From Cavenderia fasciculata (Eukaryota; Evosea; Eumycetozoa; Acytosteliales; Cavenderiaceae), in NCBI RefSeq assembly GCF_000203815.1, contig NW_004457624.1, positions 3,100,001 through 3,164,000 on the forward strand: DNA of 64,000 bases. The letters run 5' to 3'. Positions 24,621 through 34,562 of this stretch are shown in pieces. Numbering within the stretch: the first letter of the stretch is position 1; each line of letters starts with the position of its first letter. Under the pieces are notes generated by a model. That model saw only the letters and a program-made list of their open reading frames with translations, made no database searches and was not told the origin of the DNA. A program made the translations under genes and the position numbers.

Positions 24621-27600
24621 ATGGCGACAAAAGAGAAAATATCATTTAAATCAAAAACTGTATATTTTAATAATGTTCCATCTGAAGTTAAAGATAGTTT
24701 AAAATCTTTCTTTGAATCTCATGGTTCAACTATCACTAAAAGATTTGCTAAAACTGTAAATAGAAAATAGAAAAAAAAAAAATAGAAAAAAAAAATTTCT
24801 CTAACACAACACTTTTTCTTTTTTTTTTTTTTTTGTGCTTTTTAGATTGATTATATTATAACAACAAATGAATCGATAATTGAAAACAAGTATCCAATAT
24901 CAACTGCACAATCACTTGATATTAAATGTTTAGATTATAGAATCATTCTTAGAAAGATTCAATCTAAAAAGGGTGCTACTGCTGCTACATCTACTACAAC
25001 AAGTATCGTAGTTTCATCATCATCACCATCATTGACATCTTCATCTTCATCATCATCTCCACCTACTGTTAAATTATCATCATCAATTATACCAACCAAA
25101 TTTGTTAAATCTACTTCTACTATTGCTTCTATTGCATCTTCTCCAACACCAACTATTACAATATTGGTACCACCAAGTGGTAGTAAAAATGGAGGATTTT
25201 ATGTTTCAGTGTTTGGATTTGATTTTGTGGCAGGACCAAACTTTAAAGTAAAGATTGGTAATCATTTTACAACTGGTAATGAATTTCATGGTGCCAATGC
25301 TGTCCTAGTATACGTTCCAAATGGATTATTACTTCCAGTTGGTGATTTATCGATGGTGGCCAGTAACGATGGTGTCAACTTTGGTACACCAATTCATTTT
25401 ACTGTCGTCGACAGTTCAGTACACTCACTAGAACAATCTACTACTACTAGTTCAGAGGTATTAATTCTAAAAGCACAATTGGCCAATTTGAAACGTGCCA
25501 TTTCAAATATTGCCAATTTTGAAAGTTTACTCTCCAATAGAATATCAACACTTACCGGTGATCAAATGGACAACCTATTCAAACTTAACCTTGAAAGTGG
25601 TTCAACCAATCCAAATCATCCATTACTCTTGCAACAAGAAAAGTCAAACATCTCTTCAAATGACTCTCATATGATTGAAGATTCGGAACTTCCAGAGACA
25701 TGGGAAATTGAAGATGATTCAGATGAAGATTCAAGTGTTGGTAATGGTGATGAATACATTGATCATCAAATTAAAAAGGAAGAATTTGAAGAAAGAGAAA
25801 TTAGAATCTTTATCAGCTCTCCATTCAAGGATATGCAATTGGATCGTGATCAAATTGTCAAGGTTGTCATTCCAAAGATTCGTAAACTTTGTATTGAACG
25901 TGACATTATTATGACCTATGTTGATTTGCGTTGGGGTGTCACCTCTAGTGCCGCCGAACAAGCCAATGGTCTATTAATGTGTCTACGTGAATTGGAAAAG
26001 TCAAACCTCCTCATTGGTCTCTATGGTGAACGTTATGGTTGGTCAAATCAAGAACGTTCAGATGCCAAAACTCAAGCTCATCTTTCAACTACTCTTGATC
26101 GTGCTAGTTCTGAATATCCTTGGGTTAACAAATATCGTGATTCGTAAGGAAGAAGAGGAAAAAGAAAATAGAAACCTAAAATATTTAATTTTTTTTTTTT
26201 TTTTTTTAATTTTTTAGATCAATAACAGAAATTGAATTTAGAATGATATTAAATAATCATTATAATCAATCAATGATTGGTAAAAAGAATGCAATGTTTT
26301 ATTTTAGAGATCCATACTATGTAGAAGAGATTTCACAAAAGGATAGAAACTTGTTTGTATCGGAAGGTAGCAAGAGCAAGGAAAAGTTGGATCGTCTTAA
26401 ACAAGAGATTTCAAAGAATCAAGGATACCGTTCCAATGAATACCGTCGTCCAAGTAATCTTGCCGATATTCTCTATGAAGACATGGAAAAGTATATTGAC
26501 AAGAAATTCCCAGTTGGCAATGAATTAAAACCTGCCGAAAAGGAACGTTTCCTACATACCATCTTTGCCAAACATCTTACCAAACTCTATGTTGAAAATG
26601 AACAATATAATCTTCAACTTGATACTTTTATTACAAAACATAAAAATGTTTTAATGGTTCATGGTGATCAAGGTAAAAGAAATAGAATAGAAACAAAAAT
26701 AATAATAATAATAATAATAATTTATTAATTTTTTTAATTTTAATTTTCTTTTCTTAGGAATGGGAAAAAGTTCTTTACTTTCAAATTGGGTATTAAAACA
26801 TAGAGAACATCATCCAGAAGATTTAGTTGTATCAAATTGGATTGGAGCAAGTCCATCATCGACAAAATATACATTTTGTATGATTAATATAATGAATGAA
26901 ATTAAATATCAAATTGAAAAGGAAGCAAAACAACAACAACAAGGTGGTGGAAATGAATCTAGTTCAATCTTTTCAACAAATAATTTGGTATCTTGGATTC
27001 CAGATATTCCAGAGGAGAATGTATCGGCAGACAAGATTGCATCGGAATTTAGTAACTTCCTTTCAGTTATTATGACTCATCCAAGTTTGGCAAATCGTCG
27101 TGTTGTGATTATATTGGATGGTTTGAATAAATTGGATAGTCGTGATAATGCATTGGATTTAATTTGGTTCCCTCGTACATTCCCAATGAATCTAAAGATG
27201 ATCATTAGTGCAACTAGTGGATCACGTCCATTGGAAGTAATGAAGAAACGTGGAGCTGAAATGTTGTCCATGGGTGCAATCAATGAAGCTACTCGCAAGG
27301 CAATTGTACGTCTCTATTTGAACCGTTTTGCTAAAAAGGTGTCGGATCAACAAGAACTACAAATCGCTCAATCACCATCCACCAATAACCCAAGATTCCT
27401 TCAACTCTTGTTGGATGATATCTGTGTATTTGGTGAATTTGATCGTTTGGGTGATCGTATTACTCGTTTGCTACGTGCTAAAAACACTAGCGAGTTGTAT
27501 GAAATCATTCTTGATCGTATTGAAACAGATTACGATCAAAAAGGTAAAGGTTTGGTTAGAGAATTCCTTCGTTACATTTGGGGTGCTCGTCATGGTATCG

Positions 27601-29675
27601 AATTGGACAAACTTTCTCATCTACTAAGTCGTAAAGGTATTGATCCACAAGAATGGAATAGTCTTTTGGTTTTAATGGAAGCATATATTTCAAGTAGTAG
27701 TGGTTTATTATCATTTTTAAATGATGATATTAAAACTGCTGTAGAACGTAAATATGTTGATAATGATAAAGTTAGATTCGATATTCATTCAGACTTGGCA
27801 TCAATCCTATTTGAACAAGCTGATTTATCTGAACGAAAGGTTGAAGAATTACCATTCCAACTACTTCGATCAAATAATTGGGAAGGATTAAGAAACTTTT
27901 TAGTAGATATTTATAATTTTGATAAATTATATTCACCACGTCACAAGAATGATTTAATTGGTTATTGGAATACATTGGAAAAACAAGATAAACCACCACG
28001 TAATGCTGCAGAGAGTAAGAATCTCATCCCTTACTCTGCTACGTACGAGTATAAACAATTGATTGCAAGAAGTTTCCCACAAGCAACTGGATTGGTCATT
28101 TCAGATATACTTTATCGTATTGCATCGTTTTTGGAAGAATTGACTCAAAATGAAGGTGCCGAGTTGCTCTATCAAAAGGCAAGAGAATTGTACGTAAATT
28201 CTTCACAAAATTTGGAAGCTGCCAAAGTTGATCGTGCAATGGGTCATATGTATCATGTTCAAGGTCGTTATGAATTGGCTGAAACTAAATTCCGTCAAGC
28301 CCTTTCAATCTATACCAAAGAACGTGGTCAAGAAGATATTGAAGTTGCTGCAACTTTAAATCTTTTAGGTTCTCTTGCTACTGCTCGTTGTAAACATGGT
28401 GAAGCTAAACAAATGTTGACAGATGCTATGCGTATTGCTGAAAGTAAAGGAGACGACAAAAACTTACTTATCGCAGATATTGCATATAGTTTGGGTTCAG
28501 TTCACTTTGTTGAAGAAGCAAGAAAATTGGATGTAGCAGAAGAATTCTTTATAAAGGCATTGGAAATTACAGAATTGAAATTGGGTGATTTGGATATTGG
28601 TTATGCTCGTATTCTTAATCGTCTTGGTTCATTGTACATTGAAAAGGATCAATTCAATGATGCAGAAAGTTGTTACAAATCTGCACTCAAGATTTATGAA
28701 GCTGTACTTGGACTTGATCATAGTCGTGTAGCTCAAATCCTTCGTCATATGATTTCACTCTATGAAGTACAAGAAAATTATCGTCTTGCCGAAGCTTCTG
28801 CTCTTCGTGCACTCAATATTACTAAAAAGATTTATGGTCCAACTCATAATCATGTTGCTGCTATATTGATTCGTCTTGGTCTATTATACCTATCAAGTAA
28901 CAAAAAGGAACTCTGTCTTCAAACTCTCAATGAAGCACGTGCTCTTAGAGAAAAAGAATTTGGTGTCAATCATAAAAATGTTCAACACGTTGTACAACTT
29001 ATTAAAAACATTACAGCTCCACCTCCTCCACCACCTGCTCCAAAACCACCTCCACCAAAACCTTCCTATGTACCAATTATCGTTCCAAAAACTATTGTTT
29101 CGAATATTGTAAGAAGTCCTGTAGCTGGTGGTGCTCCTCCTCCACCACCTCCACCACCTCCACCACCACAACCACAACAATTATTATATCGTCCATCTAT
29201 TTCAGATATAATGAGAAATGGTTTACCTCCAACTATTCAATCTCAACAGCCAAGCCAAATCCCTCTACCACCTCCTTCAAATGGTTATTTGAATTATCAA
29301 CCTTCTCCTTCTCCTCCAAAATCTCCAAGACAAGGTATCCAACAAGGTCTCCAACAACCTCAACAACAACAAAGACAAATGTCTCAACCACAACAACAAC
29401 AACAACAACAACAACCAAGATTTAATTCTTATCAACCTCAACAACAACAACAACAACAACCACAAGGTGATTTTGCTGATATGGTAGCACAATATCAACA
29501 AAGTAATCTAAAGAGAGCAGTTAATATTCAAGATAGATCTGGAGCATCTCAAGCAGTAAAGAATCTTATTGGTGAAAAGGAAAGTTGTAAATCTGCAACT
29601 GGTCATTCCAAACCTTCACTTGCCAGTAAAATTAAAACAAACAAAAAGATTGATATGGATGAAATGTTTGCATAG
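24621..29675 (+). CDS. Multi-domain STAND ATPase: BRCT-like, IPT, DUF4062, NACHT, TPR, Pro/Gln-rich tail
   Basis: Four exons close in phase: 24621-24755, 24846-26143, 26218-26672 and 26758-29675, giving 1601 residues. Residues about 12-85 look like a single BRCT (KTVYFNNVPSEVKDSLKSFF, then IDYIITTN). After a Ser/Thr-rich linker an IPT/TIG domain lies at about 148-232. A DUF4062-type N-terminal STAND module starts near 363 (REIRIFISSPFKDMQLDRD, DLRWGVTSS, IGLYGERYGW). The NTPase has Walker A GDQGMGKSSLL at about 626, its codon split by an intron, and Walker B RRVVIILDGLNKLD at about 743. TPR units of kinesin-light-chain type fill about 1095-1365. The tail is Pro-rich then Gln-rich and ends in short basic peptides. 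The DUF4062-NACHT-TPR core matches nephrocystin-3/TEP1-like STAND proteins. STAND proteins are typically ligand-triggered oligomerising switches; the trigger here is unknown. Confidence 0.85.
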
Positions 29676-29704
29676 TAAAGTAAATTTAAATAAATCCTTT
29701 TTTA

Positions 29705-30307
29705 TTAAAAACATTTACTTTGTTGACATTGATCATATAGACAAATTGGATCACTTGATGGAGTTGATTTATGAGTTGGTAAACCAGCACAATTTAATAC
29801 AAATTTATAATGTAGTATGAATATTTGACCATTTAAACAACTATACATGATTGAACCACCAGCCACCTGATTTGGTATACACATATTGGTTGGTATATAA
29901 TCTATTCTATTCAAATAACTTGGTTCACTTGAATTATAATAATAGGTTAAATATATAAATTCTGTTGGTATTGTTGGAGTTGTAGATAAACTATTATATA
30001 TAGTTGAATTATTTATACATGTATCAAATGAAATGATATTATTTGATTCATTTGTATCATCTGTACAATTTAAAGTTGAATAGGTTGAAACTATGATATC
30101 ATCATTTGATTCTTCTTGTTGTTGAAAGATTTGACCATTTACACAAACATTTGGTGTTATAAATGATCCTTTTTCAAATCTACCATTACATTGACCGTTA
30201 TTATTATTTGTTGTTAAATATTCTTTAATTTCTATAATAGAAGAAGATGAAGAAATAACCAAAAAGAAGAATAAAAAAAGAGATAAAGATAATCTTTTTT
30301 TTATCAT
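29705..30307 (-). CDS. Small secreted Cys-rich protein
   Basis: This is a single-exon 200-residue protein. Residues 1-22 form a signal peptide (MIKKRLSLSLFLFFFLVISS). The mature part holds about twelve cysteines and many Asn-x-Ser/Thr sites, with two similar halves, each carrying a CVNGQIF or CLNGQIF box. It ends C-terminally with CLYDQCQQSKCF. The layout suggests an extracellular disulphide-bonded repeat protein of a dictyostelid-specific type. I do not recognise a named family. It is convergent with the STAND gene, with stops only 30 bp apart, so their 3' ends probably overlap. Confidence 0.75.
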   Translation of the reverse strand: MIKKRLSLSLFLFFFLVISSSSSIIEIKEYLTTNNNNGQCNGRFEKGSFITPNVCVNGQIFQQQEESNDDIIVSTYSTLNCTDDTNESNNIISFDTCINNSTIYNSLSTTPTIPTEFIYLTYYYNSSEPSYLNRIDYIPTNMCIPNQVAGGSIMYSCLNGQIFILHYKFVLNCAGLPTHKSTPSSDPICLYDQCQQSKCF

Positions 30308-30367
30308 TTTTGTAAAAAAGATCGACGAATGATTTGAAAGCTTCGAAAGCTTCTGATTCTATTTTTA

Positions 30368-31492
30368 TTAATTTTGATTATCTTGTAATTTATTCATTTC
30401 ATTTTGAATATATTGTCTAACTTTATTGTCACCATATTTTGAAATTAATAGTCCCATTGGAAGATCATAATGATTTGTATTTTGATGAATATATTGTACA
30501 AGAGGTAGATGATTACCACGAACTGCCCAATAAAAGGCACGATGTGACATGCGATTATTGTCACGATTATCCTCGTGTAAATAGATAAATAGATCCAAAT
30601 CTCCATGTGCTGCTGCATGATCCATTACAGTTTCTACACATCTTTCTGCTGTACGATTTTCATACAAGTAACGGACAACATCGGAATAACCGTTTTCACT
30701 TGCCATTGTCATTGCATTGATTGTACATCCTTCTGTACGATTTTCATTTAACCATTTGACTAGATTTAAATGACCGTTTTTACTTGCACCATCCATTGCC
30801 TCTGTCGTACATTTCAAACCTTGGATATTATTAGATAAATAATCAAACATTGATTGTTGACCATTACTTGCTGCCAAATCTAATAAATGTTGAATTGGTT
30901 CCTCTTTGATTGTTAATGATTCCATTGAAAATATATCATCATGTTCTTGTAAACAATCACTACCACTATTATTTTCTTTTTCTTTTTCCTTTTCCTTTTC
31001 AAATATTTGATATATGCCTTGATCTATTAAATATTTAAATATATTTATATGTCCACCAAATGAAACATCACCAAGGATTAAATGAGAAATCTCTTTAATA
31101 TTGTCTGTATTGATTTCTAATAGATAGATTAAAGTTTCTAGATTTGCATTGGGATGTCGACAATACAATCTAATCGGTTGATTTAGAGAAATCGTACCAT
31201 TAAATGTATTGATCATGGGTCTTAAAAAGTAATGAGACATTGCATAGTAACCAACAATTGATTCAAGTTTTAATGTCTTTATACGTGATCCTTTGACGGG
31301 GTATGATTTTCTTCGTATCAGATTGAGTTTGTTTTGTGATTGATAGATTGGTATAAAGTTTTTGTTTGTTGATTTGTTCTTTTCTTTGTTTGGTGTTGCT
31401 CCCAATTCATGAATACATTTGAATATTAATCTTTTTATAATCTTGTTTCTTATTATTATTATGAATGCATTATTATTATTATTTGTTGTCAT
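30368..31492 (-). CDS. Dictyostelid ankyrin-repeat protein
   Basis: This is a single-exon 374-residue protein. The N-terminal third is unassigned, opening with an Asn run and a basic helix (IIIRNKIIKRLIFKCIHELG). From about residue 150 there are degenerate ankyrin repeats of the form NGHLNLVKWLNENRTEGC, NGYSDVVRYLYENRTAERC, HGDLDLFIYLHEDN and RGNHLPLVQYIHQNTN. This repeat style (hxxVxxLxExRxExC) is the large expanded family of dictyostelid genomes, most members without known function. An EKEKEKEKEN charged run lies near residue 165. The gene sits just outside the tRNA-bounded island. Confidence 0.8.
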   Translation of the reverse strand: MTTNNNNNAFIIIIRNKIIKRLIFKCIHELGATPNKEKNKSTNKNFIPIYQSQNKLNLIRRKSYPVKGSRIKTLKLESIVGYYAMSHYFLRPMINTFNGTISLNQPIRLYCRHPNANLETLIYLLEINTDNIKEISHLILGDVSFGGHINIFKYLIDQGIYQIFEKEKEKEKENNSGSDCLQEHDDIFSMESLTIKEEPIQHLLDLAASNGQQSMFDYLSNNIQGLKCTTEAMDGASKNGHLNLVKWLNENRTEGCTINAMTMASENGYSDVVRYLYENRTAERCVETVMDHAAAHGDLDLFIYLHEDNRDNNRMSHRAFYWAVRGNHLPLVQYIHQNTNHYDLPMGLLISKYGDNKVRQYIQNEMNKLQDNQN

Positions 31493-31868
31493 TTTTTGAA
31501 AGCGTAGAATTGAATCAATTTATTCAATTCTTTTTTTTTTCTTTTGGTTTAGTGCTTTTATTTTCTTTTTTATTTCCTTTTTTTTTTTTTTTTTTTTTTC
31601 AAACTTTCTATTTCATTGTATGAAAGATTTAAAACTGGTTTAAAGGATAGTGGACATCCGATAACCCTATTCTTTGTATATAAATTCGCTTGTGGGCAAT
31701 TATTTGAGAATATCAATTTTTTTTGGTTGAGATTTTTTTTGTCACGACCAAAAGGAAAAAGACTACCCACAACACATTTTAAGTTATAAACAGTACAGAT
31801 AGAGTATTATTTGATGGTGGAGGGTACGTTCGAGGGAGGTGTCGGAATTCAGGAAAAAGGCAAAAGAT
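31493..31868. other. Poly-T intergenic DNA and downstream flank of tRNA-Ser
   Basis: Long T runs occur at about 31530-31600. From about 31760 to 31868 the sequence is the reverse complement of the flank at about 40486-40600 (shared ATAATACTCTATCTGTACTG block and TCGATCTTTTGCC). No coding gene is convincing. Confidence 0.5.
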
Positions 31869-31995
31869 CGACAACTGCAGGGTTTGAACCTGCGCCTCCG
31901 AAGAGAATGCATTTCGAGTGCATCGGCTTAGACCACTCACCCAAATTGCCACAGAATTGGTCACATTGTTAAAACAACGGTTGATACCCATGCCA
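31760..31995 (-). repeat. Left copy of an inverted tRNA-Ser duplication
   Basis: The segment around the minus-strand tRNA matches that around 40404-40485 in inverted orientation. Shared upstream strings include GGTTGTTTTAA and CCAATTC; shared downstream strings include CGATCTTTTGCC, CACCTCCCTCG/ACGCCTCCCTCG and AATAATACTCTATCTGTACTG. Homology extends about 45 bp upstream and over 100 bp downstream, with drift. Confidence 0.75.
31869..31950 (-). tRNA. tRNA-Ser (anticodon CGA)
   Basis: Read on the minus strand this is an 82-nt class II tRNA. The acceptor stem GGCAATT pairs with AGTTGTC (with two G-U pairs), followed by a D arm TGGTCTAAGCC. The anticodon loop is CTCGAAA on an ATGCA/TGCAT stem, giving anticodon CGA for codon UCG. 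A long variable arm and a T arm GCAGGTTCAAACCCTGC follow, with the T-loop TTCAAAC matching the pol III B box. A matching copy is at 40404-40485 in the opposite orientation. No intron is present and CCA is not encoded, as usual for eukaryotes. Confidence 0.93.
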
Positions 31996-32353
31996 TACCG
32001 TGTTTGATCGATACAAATGAAGTCGCAATCGTCACCAGTCGTTTCAAATCTGTAATATACCTAGAGTACCTAAAGCTAGTTGATCACTGCAAGTCTAAAC
32101 TGTCTAAATGCCAACCTAATCGTTGGCCGCTAACCAGTCTCGAACTAGTCGCGCAATGTAAACGTTTCTCTGTCAACTGGGGAAAACTCGCGGCTCCCTA
32201 CCCTATCCCTTCATTCTTGCTAGTAGATAACCATTATATAACCTCCTCTCTCTAAACCTCTAAAACTTGTATTTTAAACTCTTATTAATAATAAAACAAA
32301 GACTATCACGGATGTGAATGGTGGTAGTCATAGATGTTAAAAAAAAAAAAAAG
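31996..32353. other. GC-richer non-coding segment with a pol III B-box-like T arm
   Basis: An 83-codon plus frame here starts without a convincing ATG context and shows no motif. On the minus strand, 32149-32133 can fold as a five-base-pair stem with loop TTCGAGA, and GTTCGAGAC fits the B-box consensus GTTCRANNC. No full tRNA cloverleaf is apparent, so this could be a tRNA-derived relic or chance. Confidence 0.3.
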
Positions 32354-32412
32354 ATCCCGCCCAAATTTCCACGAATTGGTGACATGCTAAAAACAACATG
32401 ATATCCACCCAA
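32354..32412 (-). repeat. Eroded third copy of the tRNA-Ser 5' flank
   Basis: On the minus strand the segment reads TGGATATCATG, then GTTGTTTTTAGCATG, TCACCAATTCG and GGAAATTTGGGCGGG. This parallels the sequence immediately before and into the 5' end of the tRNA at 40404 (GGATATCACGGTTGTTTTAA, TCACCAATTCG, GGCAATTTGGGTGAG). The rest of the tRNA is absent and a poly-A run replaces it, so it is a truncated duplicate. Confidence 0.65.
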
Positions 32413-33105
32413 ACACTTACACCCTTTTAAATTTAAAACCCGAAAAACTCTATGGGCGGACAATGATTAATATGTCCTATTATTCAAAATCACCTCTTTT
32501 ATTCTTTCTTCCAATAATATTAATAATTAAAATATTATAATCCACAAATAATGCTTTGAAAAATTATTCAACTCGAAACCACAGCCAAAACATTTAATGG
32601 GAGCACTAGCACCAACCAATATTTTATCTTAAAATATAATAGATTGTATTGTCGTCATAAAATCAAACAACAATAAAAATACTACAACATTAAATTACAA
32701 ATAAACAATTTGACAGGTGTTGTGAAGAGTTGGATTTAATTAAAAATCAAATAAAAAAATGATTAAATTTTTAATAAATGCCAACACTTGTATTTTTTAT
32801 AGACGAATGAAGGATTATAATTTATATTTTATTTAAAAAAACCAAATTGTTCTGCCACCAGTGCAATAGGTCTAATGTTATGTTTTTCCTAGCTAGTTAT
32901 AGGTAGGTTCCGGCAATGATCTACCCTTCTTGCAATGTTGGGGATACTGTGACGAGGCTGCGACTGTCGCCATTCATTACGTGTCTAAAACCAATCGGCT
33001 ACGGCACCATGGGTACTCTTGGTTGTCGTCACGCAGGAGGGGCGGACAGCTCCCAAACAATAGAAATAATAACTATCGCCCATACTACTATGACCAAATG
33101 GGTGA
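32413..33105. other. Unassigned segment with GC-richer block 32880-33130
   Basis: The first half is ordinary AT-rich DNA. The block at 32880-33130 is clearly richer in G and C, and two plus frames are open (from 32916 and 32930). The second reads CWGYCDEAATVAIHYV and the first LRLSPFITCLKPIGYG. Neither matches a family I know and both are short, so this is probably a relic of a gene or transposon. Confidence 0.3.
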
Positions 33106-33335
33106 TCATTCAAGGTAGCCAAAGTTGTTGAGCCGTAGTTTATGCTGTCGTATCTCAGCTACGGAAGTAATTAATAGTCGATTAAAGGTATTGCTAAATT
33201 GGTTGGTATCAAAAGATATCATCATCTGATGACGATATACATCAACAGTAATATTGACTGGTATATGAATATTTAACAAATATTTTACTACTCGACACCA
33301 ATCACTCACATCATAGTTAAATATGCTTTCTACAC
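33106..33335 (-). pseudogene. Gene fragment cut off at its 5' end by the repeat element
   Basis: A minus-strand open frame reads VESIFNYDVSDWCRVVKYLL, then NIHIPVNITVDVYRHQMMIS and FDTNQFSNTFNRLLITS, with ordinary dictyostelid codon use and no ATG before the element boundary at 33336. It therefore looks like the remainder of a gene whose upstream part was lost when the repeat inserted or the locus rearranged. The VVKYLLNIHIPVNI stretch is faintly like the dictyostelid ankyrin family. It stops at 33106. Confidence 0.45.
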
Positions 33336-33460
33336 TGTAATAACTATATAGATACTTGGTATCTATATAATAATATATGAATATATAAATAATAATAATA
33401 ATAGCTTAAGATTGTAAATGATAATTTTTATAATAATAACTATAATAATGAATAATGAAT
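33336..33460 (-). mobile_element. Partial copy 1 of the TGTAATAAC inverted-repeat element
   Basis: The segment starts TGTAATAACTATATAGATAC and continues with sequence matching, in reverse orientation, the right arm of the complete copy at 63603-63934 (ATATGAATATATA, TTGTAAATGAT). Homology fades by about 33460 and no second terminus is seen. It abuts a truncated coding frame. Confidence 0.6.
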
Positions 33461-33877
33461 GAACTGAATGACTCTTTATTCCCATATCGATATATTATTT
33501 TGTATAGGTTTGTTTTTTAAAGACATCAATTGTGATGTGGGATTGAAGTGTTGTATCAGTGTGTATCTCTAGATAGTAAAAGAAACAATCAAAAGAATAC
33601 AATGAAAGAGAAATACAAAAAGGAAGAATATATAACCACCATTATCTCTATTTTTTATAACCCCCAGAGGGGGTATATGGCCTACTAATAAATAACCTAT
33701 TCGATTTTGATTGGAAGTAATGGTTGCTGAAGTTGATTACCCCCAAATTAACAAATTCAAATATAATTTAATCAAAACAATTTTTTTTTTTCTTGCCTTG
33801 TACTGCACGGTGTATTTATTGTTTACCTCACATTAATTTTTTGTACTTTATTAAATTTTCCTTATCTATATTAAATA
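33461..33877. other. AT-rich spacer with a short GC hairpin
   Basis: A CCCCC-AGA-GGGGG hairpin lies at 33661-33673 in otherwise AT-rich DNA. No gene is seen. T runs at 33781-33791 precede the fragment gene at 33878. Confidence 0.35.
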
Positions 33878-34251
33878 ATGGAACAACCTACAACAATCGT
33901 TTTTACCTCTGCCATGGGAAAATCAACTCTGGAAGGAATTGGTATGATGATATTTTTTATTTCTAGATTCCTAAAATTTATTAATTTTGATCACTTTTTT
34001 TTTGTTTAAAGCAAGAATATTACCTACTCCATTGATCGACCCCTCCTGTCTTTTTGGACTTTCTTCCTAATTGCAAAAAAAGTGGTCCTGATATTTGGAA
34101 TATGAAACTTGATGTGGAGTCTACCATCATCCAACGAGAAGGAGAAACGTATAATCTTCCAGCTGCTCATGTTAGCTTTTTCTTCGAAGGTGAATTCCAA
34201 GTAAGAATGATGTTAAAAGAACAACCAAAAGGACCAATTCCACATTTTTGA
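33878..34251 (+). pseudogene. Short broken gene of unknown family
   Basis: An ATG at 33878 opens MEQPTTIVFTSAMGKSTLEG. A likely intron runs 33942-34011 (GTATGA ... TTTAAAG), after which the frame reads ARILPTPLIDPSCLFGLSS and stops. A second frame, displaced at about 34050, continues FLPNCKKSGPDIWNMKLD and VESTIIQREGETYNLPAAHV, then SFFFEGEFQVRMM, to a stop at 34251. The simplest reading is a frameshift around 34045-34055 in a once-functional gene; an unrecognised second intron is less likely. No known family is recognised. Confidence 0.45.
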
Positions 34252-34562
34252 AAGGACTCAAAAAATGTACCACCATATAAATAAAAATCAATAAATCTAC
34301 CCAGGGGTGGTGGAAATGGATTAAAATCAAAATTATTTAATATCATTTACATCTGATGAGCTCATTATTTATTACAACTATTAATTAATTACTGATATCT
34401 CTTAATCATCTATTTCAAGAAGATGTGAAAAAGAAGTTGGTTTATAATATTTTTTGTTGTTTATTATTTTTTAATTATTCTATTTACATTTTCAATAATT
34501 GAATTGATTGTACCATTTGATATTTGAGCTTGATTGATTAGATTAGATTGTTTAAATTGAAC
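34252..34562. other. AT-rich spacer
   Basis: No gene, RNA or repeat is seen. T-rich runs occur near 34441-34480. Confidence 0.4.

Noticed and set aside
31570-31770. 66-codon minus-strand frame beside the tRNA flank
   Set aside because: Ends in a poly-Lys run from a poly-T tract and overlaps the duplicated tRNA flank.
33661-33673. CCCCC-AGA-GGGGG hairpin as a terminator
   Set aside because: No gene ends at it and eukaryotic pol II does not use such terminators; noted only as sequence structure.
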